DNA of 35,054 nt, taken from Phormidium ambiguum IAM M-71. Its GTDB lineage: Bacteria > Cyanobacteriota > Cyanobacteriia > Cyanobacteriales > Aerosakkonemataceae. Position numbers and translations under genes: made by a program. Under the pieces are notes generated by a model. The model did no database searches, was not told the DNA's origin, and was given only the letters and a program-made list of their open reading frames with translations. The stretch spans positions 1 through 35,054 of the forward strand of contig NZ_MRCE01000027.1 of assembly GCF_001904725.1 (NCBI RefSeq), read 5' to 3'. Positions within the stretch are counted from its first letter, which is position 1. The number at the start of each line of letters is the position of its first letter. This document shows positions 1-7,506 of the stretch, piece by piece.

Positions 1-55
1 GAAATTTTTACCTTCTGCCTTCTGCCTTCTGCCTTCTGCCTTCTGCCTTCTGCCT
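1..55. repeat. CCTTCTG heptamer repeat (STRR), left copy
   Basis: Six perfect tandem copies of CCTTCTG run from 11 to 52, followed by a partial unit to 55. They are preceded by GAAATTTTTA, the same junction (GAATTTTTA) that precedes the heptamers near 8893 and 35011. The purine-rich half of the composite, if present, lies outside the window to the left. This is the short tandemly repeated repetitive sequence type known from filamentous cyanobacteria. Confidence 0.9.
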
Positions 56-154
56 GACCTACTCAAAAATCAAAACTTCTATTGATAGTTGTTCTTTACT
101 ATGCTTTATTGCTAGAATTCAGCCACCGTATTTATTTAATATAGAGATTTTCCA

Positions 155-277
155 ATGGACGTAAAAATCGTTCTTTTAGCCCTAACCGTCATTTTTATCT
201 TGTCTAGTCTGTTTTTCGGCACAAAAAACGGATTCTACGATACAGACAATTATCACGGTAATGGGACAGCCCACTAA
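155..277 (+). CDS. Small single-span membrane protein, 40 aa
   Basis: An ATG ORF of 40 codons plus TAA. Residues 4-21 are strongly hydrophobic and form one membrane helix. They are followed by FFGTKNGFYDTDNYHGNGTAH, a polar tail rich in Gly, Asn, Asp and His. The balance of helix plus ordered polar tail, without low complexity, looks like a conserved small thylakoid-type protein. I recall short cyanobacterial proteins of this form, sometimes labelled Psb35-related, but cannot verify that match here. There is no strong Shine-Dalgarno sequence (only GAGA about 8 bases upstream). It stands alone, about 340 bases before the metallo-beta-lactamase-fold gene. The gene is real with fair confidence; the function is unknown. 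Confidence 0.65.
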   Translation: MDVKIVLLALTVIFILSSLFFGTKNGFYDTDNYHGNGTAH

Positions 278-621
278 ACAATATCCTTTTTCCTGAAGTT
301 TGCTACAGAAAGATTAACCAAGGGACATGGGGACGTGGCGATCGATATTGTAGCAACATCTTGAAGAGTGCGCCCCTACTTATTGAAATACTTGATTTAC
401 AAGGAATCCCCATCACCAGTCCCCTATCCCCAGGGCTAATTAATTCTCATTAAAGAAAATTGGTTAGTAGGAGAGAAGATTACAGTTAAATTATTTCTCC
501 CCCTTTCCCATTTTCCCTTTTCCCCCTTTCCCCGGTTATTTAATTTATTTGATGACAATAAATTAGCTCTGCCCCTATACCCAGTCCCTAAAATCAGGGT
601 TTTCCATCAAAATTACCAGAG
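278..621. other. Intergenic region with a pyrimidine-rich tract
   Basis: No ORF of note. TTGCTACA at 300-307 can pair with TGTAGCAA at 349-356, forming a loose stem downstream of the small gene. A C/T-rich low-complexity tract (CCCCCTTTCCC-like units) lies at about 497-533. The promoter of the following gene is presumably in the A/T-rich stretch 430-600, but I see no convincing -35/-10 pair. Confidence 0.5.
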
Positions 622-2280
622 ATGATTGAGCTAGAATGCTTGCCCTATAGTGTCAATCACGCAGGTGAAGGAATTTGTTTACTCCTGCGGATGGGGCCAT
701 ATCGCATTCTTTTAGATTGCGGCATGGCTGACATTTCTGCATTATTAGCTCCAAATAAAAAAATAGCACCAGCAGATTTAGTAATTTGTAGTCACGCCCA
801 TCCCGATCATGCGCGAGGTTTATTAGCTCTACACCAAACCTTTCCCCAATTACCAATTTATGCCAGTGAAGTCACAACTCAATTATTACCGCTAAACTGG
901 CCGGAGTTAGACCCTAGAAAAATCCCTTCATTTTGTCAAGCTTTACCTTGGCGATCGCCAGTAGAATTTCATGATGGACTGTGTGCCGAACTATTCCCTT
1001 CAGGACACCTACCAGGCGCAGCTGCCATCCGCCTCACCTACACCACTCCCCGTCGCAGTTACACACTCCTCTACACAGGCGACTTTTTCCTTTCTAACTC
1101 CCGCTTAGTTGAAGGATTGCCCCTCGATACTTTACGGGGAATCGAACCAGATATTCTGATTATTGAAGGCACTTACGGCACTGCCCGTCATCCCCACCGT
1201 CGTCAGCAAGAAAACCAACTTGCAGAACGGATTAGTCGTGCCGTTAGTGCCGGAAAATCCATTCTCATGCCCGTTCCAGCTTTGGGATTAGGTCAAGAAA
1301 TCCTCATGTTGTTGCGGAGTCATCACCTATTCACAGGTCGAGATATGGATATCTGGGTTGATGGCACCGTTGCTGCGGGATGTGATGCCTACCTGGAACT
1401 TTTACCGCATTTACCCGCTTCCGTCCAAAACTTTTCCCGTCACCAACCTTTATTTTGGGATGAACGAGTCCGTCCCCGCGTCCGCCGCCTTCAACCAGAA
1501 CAAGTTCCCCAATTAGGAAAAGCCAGCTGTATTGTCCTGACTGATGAAACAACTGATTTAAATAAGTATCTTCATCCCAATGCCGAAGCTTGGGTGGTTT
1601 TATTACCGCAAAGGCCGGGACGATCGACAATCGAAGATTATCAGATTCAAACCAAAAAATCTGGCATTCTCAGCGTGGAAAGTTACCTGCTAGCACAACA
1701 TTGTGATGGCCCCGGTACCACCCAGCTGATCCATAATTTACGCCCTCAGCACGTTGTCTTTGTTCACGGTTCTCCTACTTATTTAGCTGATTTAACTAGT
1801 TTGGAGGAGTTACAAAACCGCTACCATTTACATTCTCCCAATGCTGGCACACTTGTAGAGTTGCCGATCGGTGACACATTTTTACAACCCGCTGCCCCAG
1901 AAACCAATTATGAAGGCGAACTTACTGAATTAGGAACCATAGTTACAATTAATTTACCAGACACAATTACTGCCGACCCCCGCTGGCAAAATTTTGCTGA
2001 TACTGGTTTAGTGGAAGCGCGTTGGCAAGGTGAAGAGTTAGTCTTGCGAGGATTAAACCAGCGAGAATTATTAATGCAAAGGAGCGATCGCTTACCCGCT
2101 GACTTAGCTTGTTGTGGTAATTGTCGTTATATGCGTGGACAACGTTGCCGAAATCCGGCATCCCCTTTGTTTGATTTTAAAGTGACACCGGACGGATACT
2201 GTCCTGTATTTGAACCCGTCATCCCGTCTCAACCTTCCTTTAAGGCAGAACGGGAAAACGGCGATAATTCTTCTAATTAG
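622..2280 (+). CDS. Beta-CASP-like metallo-beta-lactamase-fold hydrolase with C-terminal Cys cluster
   Basis: A 552-residue soluble protein. The N-terminal half has the metallo-beta-lactamase metal motif HAHPDH at residues 58-63, then SGHLPGAAA (third-motif His) and YTGDF (bridging Asp). EGTYG followed by a long insert resembles the beta-CASP layout (motif A acid). A late VFVHGSP carries the last metal His. Beta-CASP enzymes are RNA or DNA nucleases such as RNase J, CPSF-73 and KH-less archaeal types, so a nucleic-acid hydrolase is the best guess, but the substrate cannot be read from sequence. The C-terminal tail is unusual: CCGNC, then a Cys nine residues on and a GYCPVFEP ending, four to five Cys suited to a metal or Fe-S site. 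It converges with the next gene with only two bases between stop codons. Confidence 0.85.
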   Translation: MIELECLPYSVNHAGEGICLLLRMGPYRILLDCGMADISALLAPNKKIAPADLVICSHAHPDHARGLLALHQTFPQLPIYASEVTTQLLPLNWPELDPRKIPSFCQALPWRSPVEFHDGLCAELFPSGHLPGAAAIRLTYTTPRRSYTLLYTGDFFLSNSRLVEGLPLDTLRGIEPDILIIEGTYGTARHPHRRQQENQLAERISRAVSAGKSILMPVPALGLGQEILMLLRSHHLFTGRDMDIWVDGTVAAGCDAYLELLPHLPASVQNFSRHQPLFWDERVRPRVRRLQPEQVPQLGKASCIVLTDETTDLNKYLHPNAEAWVVLLPQRPGRSTIEDYQIQTKKSGILSVESYLLAQHCDGPGTTQLIHNLRPQHVVFVHGSPTYLADLTSLEELQNRYHLHSPNAGTLVELPIGDTFLQPAAPETNYEGELTELGTIVTINLPDTITADPRWQNFADTGLVEARWQGEELVLRGLNQRELLMQRSDRLPADLACCGNCRYMRGQRCRNPASPLFDFKVTPDGYCPVFEPVIPSQPSFKAERENGDNSSN

Positions 2281-2282
2281 TC

Positions 2283-2594
2283 TTAGTCTGGATTGGAATC
2301 AGGGGAATGATTCGGGATTTGTTCTGCTTCTGGACAATCATCCGAAACTAGAGGTTCGACATTACCCCTGGATACGGAAGCTAATTTTTGACTTACGGCA
2401 CCTATACTTTCTAGGCGCACCATCTCTTCCCAAGAAGAGACTTCATCATCTTCATCAGTCTCATAGCGCAACGTTACTAAATCCCCCTCAATATCTATTA
2501 TTCGGGCACGTTCAATCCAACGTTGCTGGTCCCGCAAGAACACACAGACTTCACGACCATCGCAACAGAGTTGATATATCTTGCGGTGTAGCAT
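2283..2594 (-). CDS. Conserved small cyanobacterial protein, 103 aa
   Basis: A small soluble protein. The N-terminal two thirds (to about residue 72) look like a compact beta-rich domain: MLHRKIYQLC start, a GREVCVFLRDQQRWIERARI segment, and RYETDEDDEVSSWEEMVRLESIGAV. The last 30 residues are polar and probably disordered. I recognise it as a widespread cyanobacterial family (DUF6679-like from memory, unverified) of unknown function. The start is supported by AGGAG nine bases before the ATG on the minus strand. It ends two bases from the stop of the metallo-beta-lactamase-fold gene, so the pair is convergent and may share a bidirectional 3' end, though no hairpin is visible between them. Confidence 0.75.
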   Translation of the reverse strand: MLHRKIYQLCCDGREVCVFLRDQQRWIERARIIDIEGDLVTLRYETDEDDEVSSWEEMVRLESIGAVSQKLASVSRGNVEPLVSDDCPEAEQIPNHSPDSNPD

Positions 2595-3571
2595 ATATTG
2601 CTTCTCCTGAACAGGGAACTCTTCAAGTGCTTGGTTTGTTATTCTATCTTTAACGACTGACTTCGGGAAAATTGCTTTACTTTAGCCAGTCATTTCATCT
2701 AAAGCAGGATTTTTAGAGGTATAACCATCGAAATCTAGGTTCCTCACCATAAATTATTGTTGACCTTGCAGGCAACATCTTTATGTTTATCTGATGCTTT
2801 AGTTAGAGAAAGTTTATCTCGAATTGGGCAACAGATAGCAAGTGGAAAAAAGTTTTTTAGGTTTTTCGTAAGGGTGGTAGTAATCATTTAACGATAGATA
2901 GCGTTCAACAAGACTCGATCGTGTGAGAGTAAACGCCATTATATACTTACCTTTTATTGTATCAATACTTCTGTTTTATTAGTCTAGGGAAAACTACCAT
3001 ATTTGTAGTAATTTCCCCAGCAAACTGTACAAATAAGAAAATATTTTTCCAGGGTATATGTCTCAAGTGCAGTCCCCATCAAATGTTTCAGCATTTGCCC
3101 CTAATCACTTTCCCGCTTTGCTCCTGAGAAAAAAATTATTTTTTCTTTCTGGCTAAACTGAACAAATTGACGCTAGACCGGGGCAAAACACAATATTTAT
3201 TTTTGTTCTGCTTCACTAATTTTTAAGCTGCCAAGTATATTTACCTTGAGAATCATACAGCAATCTCAAGAGCAGCGATTCTCACTTTAAGATTTTCAGT
3301 CTATCTGCAAGAGTTACCTTAACTTAAAGTATTTTGTTTTCGACCAGCAAAATTAACAACCCAAACTAATAGGATTTATCCTAACATAAATACTTGTCAT
3401 TATTAACTTTTTAATATTGCTGATTTCCGTCAGCTAAAACATGAAATAAGGTGCGATTTTTTCATATTTACAAGACTATCTAAAGTATCTAACGGCAATT
3501 TGCCATGTTGGAGTTTTGCCGTTAGTCGAGCATATATTAAGTAACACTCAGTTGGTGTTTGCTTATTGTAT
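2595..3571. other. Long gene-poor gap (about 1 kb)
   Basis: The A/T-rich sequence lacks any ORF that I trust. The part near 2595-2660 should hold the promoter of the minus-strand 103-aa gene. The rest is unexplained and is long for this genome section. A perfect 10-bp inverted repeat occurs at its right end (3489-3525). A plus-strand 32-codon ORF at 3058-3156 has no Shine-Dalgarno sequence and is probably chance. An untranslated RNA is possible but I see no family signature. Confidence 0.5.
3489..3525 (-). terminator. Stem-loop downstream of the 90-aa gene
   Basis: CTAACGGCAA at 3489-3498 pairs perfectly with TTGCCGTTAG at 3516-3525 around a 17-base loop. It lies 47 bases past the stop of the minus-strand gene ending at 3572. 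No strong U tract follows in either direction, so it may be an mRNA-stabilising or factor-dependent structure rather than a classical intrinsic terminator. Confidence 0.4.
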
Positions 3572-3844
3572 TCATGAATACACTATATGCCTCCAATCAC
3601 AGATACTAGTCAGATGCGTATCTTCTGGACAGGGTGCCACATACTCTATTAGTAGAGTTGGCGTGACTGCCCCGCGTGCCTCTCGCTCAATTTGACCGGA
3701 ATTGACTGCTTTGTATAAAGAAGAGAGGGCATCTAAGTCAGCAGATTGATAACCTTTATTGGCCAGGACTTGACCAATAAGACCTTCAGAAGCAACACTT
3801 AAACACCCTGTTTGAAAAGCTGACTTAACCAGTGAACGAATCAT
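3572..3844 (-). CDS. Conserved small cyanobacterial protein, 90 aa
   Basis: A small soluble, largely helical protein. Residues 1-58 carry the block typical of a multicopy cyanobacterial family as I know it: RSLVKSAF, LSVASEGLIGQVL, YQSADLDALSSLYKAV and GQIEREARG. The tail (residues 60-90) is Pro- and Cys-containing and ends CDWRHIVYS, and looks less conserved. The start is supported by AGGAAG six bases before the ATG. Function is unknown. It stands alone between two long gaps, with its own stem-loop downstream at 3489-3525, which suggests a monocistronic, possibly highly regulated mRNA. Confidence 0.75.
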   Translation of the reverse strand: MIRSLVKSAFQTGCLSVASEGLIGQVLANKGYQSADLDALSSLYKAVNSGQIEREARGAVTPTLLIEYVAPCPEDTHLTSICDWRHIVYS

Positions 3845-4215
3845 AACTACTTCCTGAGCATCCTTGATGCGTTAACCGTCAATAATAGTCTTAAACACCT
3901 GTCTTGAGCAGTAAATGATTGAAAGCGGTAGCAACTGGTGACAAATGCCTCTAGATAGGTGTGATTCGAGTCACTGAGGCTTTTAAATAGCTGATTTTTG
4001 ATATTGATGTTCCAGTTTTTGCTACCATGTTTAGTTTTAAGACTGCAACTAAAGAAATCAATCTAAGTAATAGCTTATCTAGGTTACTGTTAAGATCGTG
4101 TGAAGTTAGTTAGGGTGAATTGAAAAAGCTTGGTAAAGATTTTGCTGGAAGAAAAGCGATCGATCCCTTGTAAAGTAGTGAAATGAGCAAATTTTAGATT
4201 AATGAGGGGAGTATT
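3845..4215. other. Divergent intergenic region
   Basis: Lies between the 90-aa gene (minus) and the mutarotase gene (plus), so it must hold both promoters. GGTAGCAA at 3927-3934 and TTGCTACC at 4019-4026 form a distant inverted repeat that continues on the inner side as CTGG and CCAG after a three-base offset. I see no clear -35/-10 pair. No small ORF with a good Shine-Dalgarno sequence was found. Confidence 0.4.
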
Positions 4216-5088
4216 ATGGGGTTTGCGATCGCAGTACAACAACAGCAATACAAAACCTACATTCTCTCTGACCAAAAAGCCCAATCCCGGATCGAAGTTG
4301 TCCCAGAACGAGGCGGCATCATCACCCGCTGGCAGCTACGAGACGAAGAAATTCTTTATTTGGATAGCGAAAGATTTGCCAATCCCGATTTAACTGTCAG
4401 AGGTGGAATACCGATTTTATTCCCCATCTGCGGCAACTTACCTGATAACACCTACACCATTCACAATCAAGAATACCAACTCAAACAACACGGTTTTGCC
4501 CGTGACTTACCTTGGGAAGTAATCGATCAAGAAACCCAAGAATGTGCCAGCATCACCCTGCGTTTAGATAGCAACGACTACACAAAACAGCTTTATCCTT
4601 TCGACTTTGAAGTTATTTTCACATACCAACTCAAAGGTAATACCTTGGAAATTCGGCAGAGTTACACCAATAATTCTGCTGAATCCATGCCTTTTTCCAC
4701 TGGACTGCATCCTTACTTTGCTACTTTAGATAAAACTCAGTTGGAATTCCAGATTCCCTCAACTGAATATAAAGACCAACGAAATCAAACCATTCATTCT
4801 TTTACAGGTAACTTTGACTTTCAAAGCGATGAAATAGATGTGGAATTTCGGAATTTGTCCGATGTTTCCGCCAGCGTTACCGATAATAGTCGCCAACTCC
4901 ATTTACATTTAAGTTACGACGATGCTTACTCTAGAGTTGTGTTTTGGACTGTCAAAGGCAAAGATTTTTATTGTTTGGAACCTTGGACTGCACCACGCAA
5001 CGCTATCAATACTGGCGAACAACTAATTCTTTTAGAACCAGAAGCGTCGTTGGAAACAGTAATTGCTTTAACTGTAACCCTGAAATAA
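4216..5088 (+). CDS. Aldose 1-epimerase-like mutarotase
   Basis: A 290-residue protein of the galactose-mutarotase fold, which interconverts alpha and beta anomers of free or phosphorylated hexoses in the cytoplasm. The family hallmarks are present: RGGIPILFP (residues 62-70), QHGFARDLPW with the first active-site His at 92, STGLHPYF with the second at 165, and CLEPWTAP with Glu 255. The length and the FARDLPWEV segment fit the short hexose-6-phosphate mutarotase-like (YeaD-type) group rather than the longer GalM group. The ATG is preceded by GAGGGGA at 4204-4210 with five bases of spacing. It converges with the GAP-family gene, 20 bases apart. The exact sugar is not predictable. Confidence 0.85.
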   Translation: MGFAIAVQQQQYKTYILSDQKAQSRIEVVPERGGIITRWQLRDEEILYLDSERFANPDLTVRGGIPILFPICGNLPDNTYTIHNQEYQLKQHGFARDLPWEVIDQETQECASITLRLDSNDYTKQLYPFDFEVIFTYQLKGNTLEIRQSYTNNSAESMPFSTGLHPYFATLDKTQLEFQIPSTEYKDQRNQTIHSFTGNFDFQSDEIDVEFRNLSDVSASVTDNSRQLHLHLSYDDAYSRVVFWTVKGKDFYCLEPWTAPRNAINTGEQLILLEPEASLETVIALTVTLK

Positions 5089-5108
5089 GAACCTCGATCG
5101 ACCTAAAA

Positions 5109-5783
5109 TTAAAGTAATCCAGTTATACCGGATTTCAGAAACAATAGACCAAAAACTAACGAAACCACAATAACTATAGAGCGGTTATTTTTGGTCAACC
5201 AATCAGAAATTCTCGCAAGTAAGGATTTTGATTTTTGGGGTAAAAGGATACGAATTAGGATCGGAAGTAACAGTAAAGATTGAGCGAGTAAAATAAAGAT
5301 TAAGAATGCGATCGCACTAGATGGTTGTCCTAATTGTGCCGCTGCGATCGTAGCCAAAGCACTCAGGGTAAAAACCCATAACTTGGGCGCAATCAATGGC
5401 AACCCTAGACCAATCCCAAACGCTTTGAGTGGGGTCGAACTGTCGATCGTAGTTAACCACTTCGGTGGGGGGTCATCCGGGTCATCCTGTCCGCGCCATT
5501 TTTTATAAGCAGCGATTAATAATAAGATACCGAGTACCAGAAGCAATGTAGAAATCACCAGATTCTTATCGTTGCTTTCCTCAGCTGAAGCAGCTTCGGT
5601 CAAAATTAACCCAAAAATCAGCCCTTGTAACAAACGAGCGATTGTCATGCCAGTGACGTAACCTACTGCTTTGAGCAATCCCTGTCTGTCACTTTTGAGG
5701 AACAACAAACCAATGATGATTTGCAATGGTACTACGGCGCTGCCGATGATGTACGGCAACAGTGAAAAGAGCAGAGTTTCCAT
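5109..5783 (-). CDS. GAP/Sap-family polytopic membrane protein
   Basis: A membrane protein of about 224 residues with six predicted helices and LysE-like architecture. The central cytoplasmic loop DDPDDPPPKWL followed by ID and LKAFGIGLGLPLIAPKLW is characteristic of the GAP/Sap (sulfolipid-addressing protein-like) family, whose better-known mycobacterial members help move glycolipids to the surface. What the cyanobacterial members carry is not known. The ORF can start at a GTG at 5795, but the ATG at 5783 places the first helix (METLLFSLL) conventionally, and I prefer it. Neither start has a strong Shine-Dalgarno sequence. Confidence 0.75.
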   Translation of the reverse strand: METLLFSLLPYIIGSAVVPLQIIIGLLFLKSDRQGLLKAVGYVTGMTIARLLQGLIFGLILTEAASAEESNDKNLVISTLLLVLGILLLIAAYKKWRGQDDPDDPPPKWLTTIDSSTPLKAFGIGLGLPLIAPKLWVFTLSALATIAAAQLGQPSSAIAFLIFILLAQSLLLLPILIRILLPQKSKSLLARISDWLTKNNRSIVIVVSLVFGLLFLKSGITGLL

Positions 5784-5890
5784 AAAATACGCCACTCTGT
5801 AAGTTAGCGATCGAACTTAATATTTTCTTCTTTCAAATGATATGACTGATGGCGATGCGATCGGCTAAAAAAAATTTTTTTCTTAACCCC

Positions 5891-5920
5891 TTGCCCTTTT
5901 CAAAAAAACTGTGCTATTGT
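5891..5920 (+). promoter_or_regulatory. Probable promoter of tRNA-Lys
   Basis: TTGCCC at 5891-5896 and TATTGT at 5915-5920 are spaced 18 bases apart, placing the start point about 20-25 bases before the tRNA. The leader between contains TGTTGC (5927-5932) and GCAACA (5943-5948), a short hairpin just 5' of the mature tRNA that could assist 5' processing. Confidence 0.4.
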
Positions 5921-5949
5921 GATAAATGTTGCGAAAACGATAGCAACAC

Positions 5950-6021
5950 GGGTCGCTAACTCAACGGTAGAGTACTCGGCTTTTAACCGATTAGTTCCGG
6001 GTTCGAATCCCGGGCGACCCA
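5950..6021 (+). tRNA. trnK: tRNA-Lys(UUU)
   Basis: A 72-base cloverleaf. The acceptor stem is GGGTCGC (5950-5956) with GCGACCC (6014-6020), discriminator A6021 and no encoded CCA. The anticodon loop CTTTTAA sits between CGG and CCG, giving anticodon TTT. The T arm is GGGTTCGAATCCC with its C/G stem. The D arm is short (ACTCAACGGTAGAGT). The sequence is strikingly like plastid trnK exons joined together, as expected for a cyanobacterium, but without the intron. Confidence 0.95.
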
Positions 6022-6098
6022 TTTTTAAAATCCCCCTTACCTTAAATTGTGGTGAAGTATTTGGTAATTGGCACTGGGGAGGTAGGTAGAAGTAGTAT

Positions 6099-6145
6099 TT
6101 TCCCCATCTCCCCATCTCCCAATCCCCCTATCTCCCCAGCCCCTC
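6099..6145. repeat. Pyrimidine-rich CCCCATCT repeat tract
   Basis: Degenerate tandem TCCCCATC / CCTATCTCCCC units in the gap between tRNA-Lys and fbaA. This is the C/T strand of the same kind of low-complexity heptamer/octamer repeats seen elsewhere in the window, probably from slippage. Confidence 0.6.
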
Positions 6146-6184
6146 TGAGCAAAAATTCCTAAAATAAATGAGCAAAAATTCCTA
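6146..6184. repeat. 16-bp direct repeat, period 23
   Basis: TGAGCAAAAATTCCTA occurs exactly at 6146-6161 and 6169-6184, about 100 bases before the fbaA start codon. Just downstream, ATCTTAAGAT at 6211-6220 is a perfect palindrome overlapping a possible promoter (TTGATC 6197-6202, TATCCT 6221-6226, spacer 18). The repeats could be a tandem regulator site or a simple duplication. Confidence 0.6.
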
Positions 6185-6285
6185 GAAGAGATTCCATTGA
6201 TCCACAAAATATCTTAAGATTATCCTAATGATTTAAGATTGTAGAAACCCAATTAGCTGAGCAACCAAATATAGGAGGACCACTT

Positions 6286-7365
6286 ATGGCGATTGTACCA
6301 ATGAGGCTGCTGTTGGATCACGCTGCTGAGAATGGTTACGGCATTCCAGCTTACAACGTTAACAATATGGAGCAGATCCAAGCAATTATGCTGGCTGCCA
6401 AAGAAACAGATAGTCCCGTGATTTTACAGGCTTCTCGTGGCGCTCGCTCATACGCTGGAGAAAACTTTCTCCGCCATTTGATTTTAGCGGCAGTGGAAAC
6501 CTATCCTGAGATTCCCATTGTAATGCACCAAGATCATGGCAATGCGCCATCTACTTGCTACTCAGCCATTAAAAATGGGTTTACTAGCGTGATGATGGAC
6601 GGCTCTTTAGAAGCTGATGCCAAGACTCCTGCTAGCTACGAGTACAATGTGAATGTTACTCGTGAAGTAGTGAAAGTTGCTCACTCGATCGGCGTAAGTG
6701 TTGAAGGCGAACTGGGTTGTTTAGGTTCTCTAGAAACCGGAAAAGGCGATAAAGAAGACGGTCACGGTTTTGAAGGCACATTGTCTCATGACCAACTGTT
6801 GACCGACCCTGATGAAGCTGTTGACTTTGTAGAACAAACTCAAGTTGATGCTTTGGCGGTAGCTATTGGTACCAGTCACGGTGCTTACAAGTTTACCCGC
6901 AAGCCAACTGGTGAAATCTTAGCTATCAGCCGGATTGAAGAAATTCACCGCCGCTTACCTAACACTCACTTAGTAATGCACGGTTCCTCCTCTGTGCCTC
7001 AAGATTTACTAGACTTGATTAACCAGTACGGTGGTGCAATTCCTGAAACTTATGGAGTACCTTTGGAAGAAATCCAAAAAGGTATTAAGAGCGGTGTTCG
7101 TAAGGTAAACATTGACACCGACAACCGTTTGGCGATCACTGCTGCGGTAAGAGAAGCATTAGCGAAGAATCCCAAGGAATTTGACCCCCGCCACTTCCTG
7201 AAGCCTTCGATCAAGTATATGCAAAAAGTTTGTGCTGAACGTTATGTAGCTTTCGGCACTGCTGGTAATGCTAGCAAGATCAAGCAACTGTCTTTGGATG
7301 ACTATGCAGCTAAGTATGCTAAGGGCGAGTTGAATGTTGTTACCAAGTCTACTGCAAACGTCTAA
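6286..7365 (+). CDS. fbaA: Class II fructose-1,6-bisphosphate aldolase
   Basis: A 359-residue zinc-dependent aldolase that joins or splits dihydroxyacetone phosphate with glyceraldehyde 3-phosphate or erythrose 4-phosphate, serving the Calvin cycle and glycolysis. Motifs are YNVNNMEQ (residues 23-30), HQDHG at 81-85 with catalytic Asp 83 and Zn-ligand His 84, VEGELG, the later GTSHGAYK Zn His, HGSSS, and NIDTDNR for phosphate binding. The start [15 protein letters not shown] is the standard cyanobacterial one, and AGGAGG at 6274-6279 sits six bases before it. It is followed by an intrinsic terminator. The gene is also called fda or cbbA in this phylum. Confidence 0.97.
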   Translation: MAIVPMRLLLDHAAENGYGIPAYNVNNMEQIQAIMLAAKETDSPVILQASRGARSYAGENFLRHLILAAVETYPEIPIVMHQDHGNAPSTCYSAIKNGFTSVMMDGSLEADAKTPASYEYNVNVTREVVKVAHSIGVSVEGELGCLGSLETGKGDKEDGHGFEGTLSHDQLLTDPDEAVDFVEQTQVDALAVAIGTSHGAYKFTRKPTGEILAISRIEEIHRRLPNTHLVMHGSSSVPQDLLDLINQYGGAIPETYGVPLEEIQKGIKSGVRKVNIDTDNRLAITAAVREALAKNPKEFDPRHFLKPSIKYMQKVCAERYVAFGTAGNASKIKQLSLDDYAAKYAKGELNVVTKSTANV

Positions 7366-7411
7366 TTTGCAAGTTTGTTAATTAATTTAGTTCCTAACTT
7401 AGGTACATATT

Positions 7412-7442
7412 ACGGGTAGTTTTTCAGCCTACCCGTTTTTTT
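7412..7442 (+). terminator. Intrinsic terminator of fbaA
   Basis: ACGGGTAG (7412-7419) pairs with CTACCCGT (7429-7436) around a 9-base loop and runs directly into seven T residues. It lies about 47 bases past the aldolase stop codon. This is the clearest rho-independent terminator in the window. Confidence 0.9.
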
Positions 7443-7457
7443 ATTGGTTTTTCAGAA

Positions 7458-7497
7458 GTAGGTTGTTGTGCTTTAGCACTAAAGTGCAACAACTTAC
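7458..7497. repeat. Long palindromic hairpin between convergent genes
   Basis: The arms 7458-7476 and 7479-7497 can form 19 pairs with only three G-U wobbles, leaving a minimal loop. It lies just past the fbaA terminator and nine bases before the stop of the minus-strand AI-2E-family gene. It could terminate that gene or be a small dispersed palindromic element; A/T-rich TTGTTG/CAACAA arms of this kind are common between cyanobacterial genes. Confidence 0.6.
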
Positions 7498-7506
7498 CTA
7501 ACTAAT

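Noticed and set aside
1-55. Tandem repeats as a possible CRISPR array
   Set aside because: Units are 7 bases with no spacers; all such tracts in the window are simple tandem heptamers, and no cas gene is near.
2210-2653. Plus-strand ORF of 147 codons
   Set aside because: It lies opposite the 103-aa gene and inside the end of the hydrolase gene; composition (many His/Leu, no domain) is that of an antisense shadow.
3058-3156. 32-codon ORF in the long gap
   Set aside because: No Shine-Dalgarno sequence and no recognisable pattern; probably chance.
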